Assembly: GCA_030608125.1 (NCBI GenBank)
Contig: JAUWEU010000031.1
Location: forward strand, 1 to 8,030
Length of the DNA stretch: 8,030 nt
Source: Dehalococcoidia bacterium
Lineage (GTDB): Bacteria; Chloroflexota; Dehalococcoidia; Dehalococcoidales; W498
Direction of reading: 5' to 3'
The notes below the pieces were generated by a model. The model made no database searches. It was given only the letters and a program-made list of their open reading frames with translations, and had not been told where the DNA came from. Position numbers and translations under genes: made by a program. Below are positions 4,252 to 8,030 of this stretch, piece after piece; position 1 is the stretch's first letter; every line of letters begins with the position of its first letter.

Positions 4252-4926
4252 ATGACGGTATTAAAAGTCATACTCATAGTTCTGGGCAGCTTGCTCTTAT
4301 ATCTTGTGGCTCTCCGAATAGTGAGAAAGCTGTGGCATTTCCCAGTGCCAGCGTTCGTTGGACGGTTTCTCGATAGCGATATAAGACGCTGGCTGCAACC
4401 GCCGGGCAAGATAATTGAGCGCAGCGGCACTAAACAAGGTATGACCGTAATGGAACTTGGTTGTGGCAGTGGTGCCTTCACCCCCTTTGTGGCTAGGGCA
4501 GTGGGGGAGCGGGGTAAAGTCTATGCCGTTGATATCCAACCGGCGATGCTAAAACAACTAGAGCGTAAACTGGCTCAAGCCGAAAATCAGGATATTAAGA
4601 ATATTGAGCTTAAACAGGCTAGCGCTTATGACTTATCCTTCGAAGAAGATTCTATAGACCTCGTATATATGGTAACCGTCCTCCAAGAAATACCTGATAG
4701 AGGTAGAGCCCTGCGGGAAGTAAGAAGGGTGTTGAAACCCGGTGGCATCCTCGCCGTAACCGAGCTTCTGCCCGACCCGGATTATCCTCTGCGCTCGACT
4801 ACTATTAAACAATGCCAGGGTGAAGGATTTGTTCTGGATGATAATCTGGGTAATTTGTGGAATTATACGGTAAGATTTAAGAAGCCGTTGTATAAAAACT
4901 TTATCTCAGGTTATGCCACTGGCTAA
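4252..4926 (+). CDS. Membrane-anchored class I SAM-dependent methyltransferase
   Basis: The 224-residue product begins with a membrane helix (about residues 4-23) and a basic stop (RIVRKLWHF), so the catalytic domain should be held at the cytosolic face of the membrane. The Rossmann methyltransferase core shows motif I ELGCGSGAFT (68-77), an acidic residue for the SAM ribose at D94 in VYAVDIQPAML, the IDLVYMVTVLQEIPD strand (135-149) and LKPGGILAVTE (161-171). This is the Methyltransf_11/25 or UbiE-like type, and the substrate cannot be read from sequence. It lacks the cysteine set of ArsM arsenite methyltransferases, so no link to the ArsA-type gene is suggested. The start at ATG 4252 is chosen because the promoter -10 box ends at 4231 and AGGTG (4242-4246) lies 5 nt upstream. 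The MFS transporter follows after 20 bp, and the two probably form an operon. Confidence 0.86.
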   Translation: MTVLKVILIVLGSLLLYLVALRIVRKLWHFPVPAFVGRFLDSDIRRWLQPPGKIIERSGTKQGMTVMELGCGSGAFTPFVARAVGERGKVYAVDIQPAMLKQLERKLAQAENQDIKNIELKQASAYDLSFEEDSIDLVYMVTVLQEIPDRGRALREVRRVLKPGGILAVTELLPDPDYPLRSTTIKQCQGEGFVLDDNLGNLWNYTVRFKKPLYKNFISGYATG

Positions 4927-4933
4927 CTAGCAA

Positions 4934-4938
4934 AGAGG
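4934..4938 (+). promoter_or_regulatory. Ribosome binding site deciding a TTG start
   Basis: AGAGG lies 8 nt before the TTG at 4947. No ATG follows until well into the first membrane helix, and the N-terminus LFRIKDRLFYGWVVV is typical of the family, so TTG is the credible start. Confidence 0.65.
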
Positions 4939-4946
4939 ATATATAG

Positions 4947-6197
4947 TTGACATTACTTTTTAGGATTAAGGATAGGCTATTTTACGGTTGGGTGGTGGTA
5001 ATAGTTTTTTTTGCTATTCAGGCTATTCTTTTGGGGACCAGCACTTCTTTCGGCGTCTTCTTTAAATCCATAGCGGGTGAGTTTGACTTGAGCCGAGCCA
5101 CAACCTCAGCAGTTTTCTCTATTTCGATGCTGCTTTTATGTGTATTTAGTGTTTTAGGTGGTTTGGCTTTAGATAGATACGGACCGAGGATTGTCCTCTT
5201 CTTTATGGGTTTGTTTACTGGTTTGAGCTTGTTACTAACCAGCCAGGTCAACGCCACATGGCAGTTATTCATAACTTACAGCCTGTTACTGGCTATGGGA
5301 AGTGGTGCCACATATGTGGTGACAATGTCAACGGTTTCCAGGTGGTTTGATAGAAAACGGGGATTAGCGGTGGGTATTGCTGGTTCGGGAGGAGGGATGG
5401 GATTAGTGGCTATGGCTCCGTTTGCCGCCTACCTTATTTATAACTTCGATTGGCGTATGGCATATATCGTAATGGGACTAGTTGCCTGGGTAATCATAAT
5501 TCCCCTATCCCGGCTATTAAAAAGGGACCCGCAGGAGATTGGAGCTCTACCTGATGGGATAAGCTCAGATTCAAGGGCTATAAAAGATAAAGAAGATAGT
5601 ATCCAGCCGTTTGGTCTTTCAGTATTACAGACATTCAGAACCAGGAATTTCTGGCTTGTGATGCTTATCTGGTTATTACTTGCTTTTTGCATGCTTTTGG
5701 TATTAACCCACATCGTACCTCATACAACGGATATAGGTTTTTCAGCCGGGGAGGCAGCGGTCGTCCTCAGTCTGATAGCTGGGGGTAGAGCTGCAGGCAT
5801 GGTACTACTGGGTAGTGTTGCCGACAGGATAGGCAGAAAAAGGACGGCTGTTGTTTGTACACTGTTTCAGGCTGGGGCTATGGTATGGCTAGTCTGGGCG
5901 CAGGATTTGTGGATGCTCTACTTTTTTGCCATAGTTTATGGTTTAGCCAACGGAGGTCTTCTTTCTTCTACGACAGCGTTTCTTGGTGACACCTTTGGGT
6001 TAGGTAAAATTGGTTCAATATTAGGTGTACTGGATATTGGTTGGGCAATCGGAGCAGCTACCGGACCGTTTGTAGGGGGGCTTATTTTTGATATTAATGA
6101 CAGCTATTCAGTGGCTTTCTTAATCGGGGCAGCAGCTATGGCGATAGTAGCTCTGCTTATAGTTCTGATTAGGCGAGAAACGGGAAGAAATTTTTGA
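4947..6197 (+). CDS. MFS transporter, monocarboxylate / oxalate-formate antiporter-like
   Basis: The 416-residue product has the length and hydrophobic pattern of a 12-helix major facilitator. The opening FYGWVVVIVFFAIQ (12-25) is characteristic of the OFA and monocarboxylate porter branch. The loop 2-3 signature GGLALDRYGPRIV is at 71-83 and its second-half counterpart GSVADRIGRKRT at 289-300, giving the two six-helix halves. The central cytosolic loop is about residues 190-230. The substrate is probably a small organic anion, but this is a family-level inference. It follows the methyltransferase by 20 bp with its own ribosome binding site and ends 44 bp before the convergent nuoN, with no clear terminator between. 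No frameshift or missing half is seen. Confidence 0.88.
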   Translation: MTLLFRIKDRLFYGWVVVIVFFAIQAILLGTSTSFGVFFKSIAGEFDLSRATTSAVFSISMLLLCVFSVLGGLALDRYGPRIVLFFMGLFTGLSLLLTSQVNATWQLFITYSLLLAMGSGATYVVTMSTVSRWFDRKRGLAVGIAGSGGGMGLVAMAPFAAYLIYNFDWRMAYIVMGLVAWVIIIPLSRLLKRDPQEIGALPDGISSDSRAIKDKEDSIQPFGLSVLQTFRTRNFWLVMLIWLLLAFCMLLVLTHIVPHTTDIGFSAGEAAVVLSLIAGGRAAGMVLLGSVADRIGRKRTAVVCTLFQAGAMVWLVWAQDLWMLYFFAIVYGLANGGLLSSTTAFLGDTFGLGKIGSILGVLDIGWAIGAATGPFVGGLIFDINDSYSVAFLIGAAAMAIVALLIVLIRRETGRNF

Positions 6198-6241
6198 GGG
6201 TGGGCAAAGCCAGTAAATATCTTCTAATTGCGATTGAGTAG

Positions 6242-7702
6242 TTAGAAACCGAACATCTGGGCGGCTGCTTCGGCGAGCTTCATTACGAAGCCGGGGATAA
6301 CACCAAGCAGTAACACGCCGAGGCAGGAGACGGATAGAGCCAACCTCAGCGCTCCGGAAGAAGACACCTTTTCCTCGGAGACTGGCTCACCAAGCCACAT
6401 CACCTTCACTACGCGGAGATAGTAGTAGGCGGATATTACACTATTTATTACGGCAATAACTACTAGCCACAGCAAGCCATGCTGTACCGCCCCGCTGAAG
6501 ATATAGAACTTAGCCATAAACCCAGCGGCTGGTGGCATGCCAATAAGAGAAATAAGACACAATGTCAAACCTAAAGCCAGTAGCGGCGCCCGCTTACTCA
6601 TACCAGAGTAATCCTCAATTAGGTCACTATTGACCTTGTTGGAGATAGCGATAATGGCAATGAAAGCTCCTAGGTTGGCAAATGCATAGCCGGCTAGGAA
6701 GAATAGAACGGCACTCTGACCCAGAACATCTGCCGCTGGAGACAACCCCATAGTGGCTAATCCCACCATAAGGTAACCGGCCTGAGCTATACTGGAGTAA
6801 CCTAACATACGCTTGATGTTGGTCTGGGGGAGAGCGACTATATTGCCCAGGGTCATACCGATAGCGGCCAGCACAGCAAAGATTAACCCCCAATCCAGAC
6901 TCAGCCATTGTGGTAAGCCAAAGGCAGAGTAGAAAACCCGCAAAATAATGGCGAAGCCGGCAGCCTTGCTAGCCACCGAGAGATAGGCAGTTATTGGTGT
7001 CGGCGCCCCTTCATAAACATCAGGCACCCACATATGGAAGGGAACAGCCGCAATCTTGAAGCCGAAGCCAGCTATGAGTAACACTATGCCTAAAATAAGC
7101 CCCGGGCTAGACAGAATACCTGACAGAGACATAGCCTGGATAACCTGGGCAATCTCCCCTAGCTGCGTCTTTCCGGTAAAGCCAAAAACTAGTGCCATAC
7201 CATAAAGCAGCACTGCCGAGGCTACGGCACCAAGCAGCAAGTATTTGAGTGAGGCTTCGGTTGACTTAGGGTTTTTGAGGAAGCCAACCAGAATATATAA
7301 AGATATGCTGGTCAGCTCTAGGGCAACATAAATAGAAATTAGCTCGGCGGTAGCCGCCATCAGCATCATGCCCAGCGCTGATAAAAGCACCAGAGCATAG
7401 TATTCACCCTGAAAGCGAGCAAACTTGGATACATAATCGGTAGAAGCCAGGATAACCAGGGCGGCAATACCTAAAAATAACAGCTTAAAGAACAGGGCAA
7501 AGTTATCCACCGCCAGCATATTGTTGAAGATAGCCTGAGAGCTGCCTCCCCACATAGCCAGGGTGAAACCAGCAGATACCACTAATCCAGCTATGGCGAC
7601 CACTGCCAGTAGCCCCTTTCGCTGGATAAAGAGGTCAAGCAAGATTACCACTATAGCGAAGGTAATCAAGCTCAGCTCTGGTATAAATAGCTCAAGATTC
7701 AA
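6242..7702 (-). CDS. nuoN: NADH-quinone oxidoreductase subunit N
   Basis: The 486-residue product is a full-length 14-helix antiporter-like subunit of complex I, which helps couple quinone reduction to proton pumping in the membrane. Conserved charged residues are present: E129 in the YVALEL helix, K216 in FGFKIAAVPFHMWVPDVYEG, K246 in SVASKAAGF and K398 in GFMAKFYIF. These match the glutamate and lysines of the proton channel in NuoN. The start is TTG 7702 with AAAGGAG 7 nt upstream. It lies 25 bp after nuoM and should be the last gene of the nuo operon, because the next gene converges. The electron-input module is outside the window, so a complex fed by ferredoxin or F420 rather than NADH cannot be excluded. 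Confidence 0.95.
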   Translation of the reverse strand: MNLELFIPELSLITFAIVVILLDLFIQRKGLLAVVAIAGLVVSAGFTLAMWGGSSQAIFNNMLAVDNFALFFKLLFLGIAALVILASTDYVSKFARFQGEYYALVLLSALGMMLMAATAELISIYVALELTSISLYILVGFLKNPKSTEASLKYLLLGAVASAVLLYGMALVFGFTGKTQLGEIAQVIQAMSLSGILSSPGLILGIVLLIAGFGFKIAAVPFHMWVPDVYEGAPTPITAYLSVASKAAGFAIILRVFYSAFGLPQWLSLDWGLIFAVLAAIGMTLGNIVALPQTNIKRMLGYSSIAQAGYLMVGLATMGLSPAADVLGQSAVLFFLAGYAFANLGAFIAIIAISNKVNSDLIEDYSGMSKRAPLLALGLTLCLISLIGMPPAAGFMAKFYIFSGAVQHGLLWLVVIAVINSVISAYYYLRVVKVMWLGEPVSEEKVSSSGALRLALSVSCLGVLLLGVIPGFVMKLAEAAAQMFGF

Positions 7703-7709
7703 CAGCTTG

Positions 7710-7716
7710 CTCCTTT
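7710..7716 (-). promoter_or_regulatory. Ribosome binding site deciding the TTG start of nuoN
   Basis: AAAGGAG on the minus strand lies 7 nt before TTG 7702. This supports the TTG as the start, giving the family-typical N-terminus NLELFIPELSL. Confidence 0.8.
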
Positions 7717-7727
7717 AAGCACCCGCT

Positions 7728-8030
7728 TTACCCACCTAATAAGCCCACTATGGGCGAAATACCGAGCTTAATAATATCAGTCAAAATTGCCGGATAGATA
7801 CCAACCAGCATAATCACGGCGATGAAAGCAAACATATATACTCTCTCTAGAATATCGGCATCCTTAACGCCATTGTATTGCTCCAACACCGGACCATAGA
7901 ATACACGCTGTAGCATCCACAATATATACCCAGCGGTGATAACAATACCTAGCACGCCCAGGATGGTATAAACCTGAATTCCAGAAACAGCAGTGCTGGT
8001 AAAGCTACCGACAAAAACCAGAAACTCGGC
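7728..8030 (-). CDS. nuoM: NADH-quinone oxidoreductase subunit M, C-terminal fragment
   Basis: The frame is open from the right edge of the window to a TAA at 7730-7728 and encodes the last 100 residues. The visible start, AEFLVFVGSF, is the helix that follows the conserved P(G/P)xxGF segment in NuoM. It is followed by ILGVVLGIVITAGYILWMLQ-like helix sequence, with RVFYGP being the conserved lysine/arginine-rich turn of NuoM. Two further helices follow, and the C-terminus is SPIVGLLGG. The GTG at 7955 is an internal valine codon, not a start. NuoM is another antiporter-like proton-pumping subunit of complex I. Its position directly before nuoN is the standard order in nuo operons. Confidence 0.93.
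   Translation of the reverse strand, partial: AEFLVFVGSFTSTAVSGIQVYTILGVLGIVITAGYILWMLQRVFYGPVLEQYNGVKDADILERVYMFAFIAVIMLVGIYPAILTDIIKLGISPIVGLLGG

Noticed and set aside
6198..6241. Bidirectional terminator between the convergent MFS and nuoN genes
   Set aside because: The 44-bp gap shows no inverted repeat of useful length with a T-run, so none is annotated.
7728..7955. A 75-residue gene starting at GTG 7955
   Set aside because: The frame continues upstream to the window edge with typical NuoM sequence, so the GTG is an internal valine codon of nuoM.

Overview
The window looks like bacterial chromosome, most probably Chloroflexota of the Dehalococcoidia type. This is inferred from the style of the NAD kinase N-terminus, the ArsA/HSP20-like fusion, the DUF5652 protein, the frequent GTG and TTG starts and the GC-rich hairpin repeats. 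No marker gene proves the taxon. Coding density is high. No rRNA, tRNA, CRISPR array or transposase is visible.

Left part (1-1680): the N-terminus of an NAD kinase leaves the window on the minus strand. It diverges from an ArsA-family ATPase with a C-terminal HSP20-like domain, which overlaps by 8 bp a small acidic helical protein. The intergenic spacer holds two good divergent sigma-70-type promoters.

Small-protein and rmuC region (1733-3252, minus strand): rmuC (DNA recombination protein) is followed by a DUF5652 two-helix membrane protein and then by two very short reading frames, a 43-residue basic protein and a 31-residue single-helix membrane peptide. The last two are joined by a 4-bp ATGA overlap. 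A 31-bp degenerate duplication sits just before the 43-residue frame and again between rmuC and the DUF5652 gene.

Repeat and toxin-antitoxin region (3297-4182): two direct copies of a roughly 165-bp non-coding repeat, each with two hairpins, bracket a Phd/YefM-like antitoxin and RelE/ParE-type toxin pair. Each copy carries a TATAAT box at the same internal position, pointing outward to the gene on its left (rmuC and the antitoxin). The repeat may therefore act as a portable promoter or terminator unit.

Right part (4202-8030): a perfect -10 box leads into a two-gene plus-strand operon of a membrane-anchored SAM methyltransferase and a 12-helix MFS transporter of the monocarboxylate/oxalate-formate type. 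It converges on nuoN and the 3' end of nuoM, the end of a minus-strand complex I operon. The right part therefore covers respiration and transport. The centre is an accessory, repeat-bounded segment.
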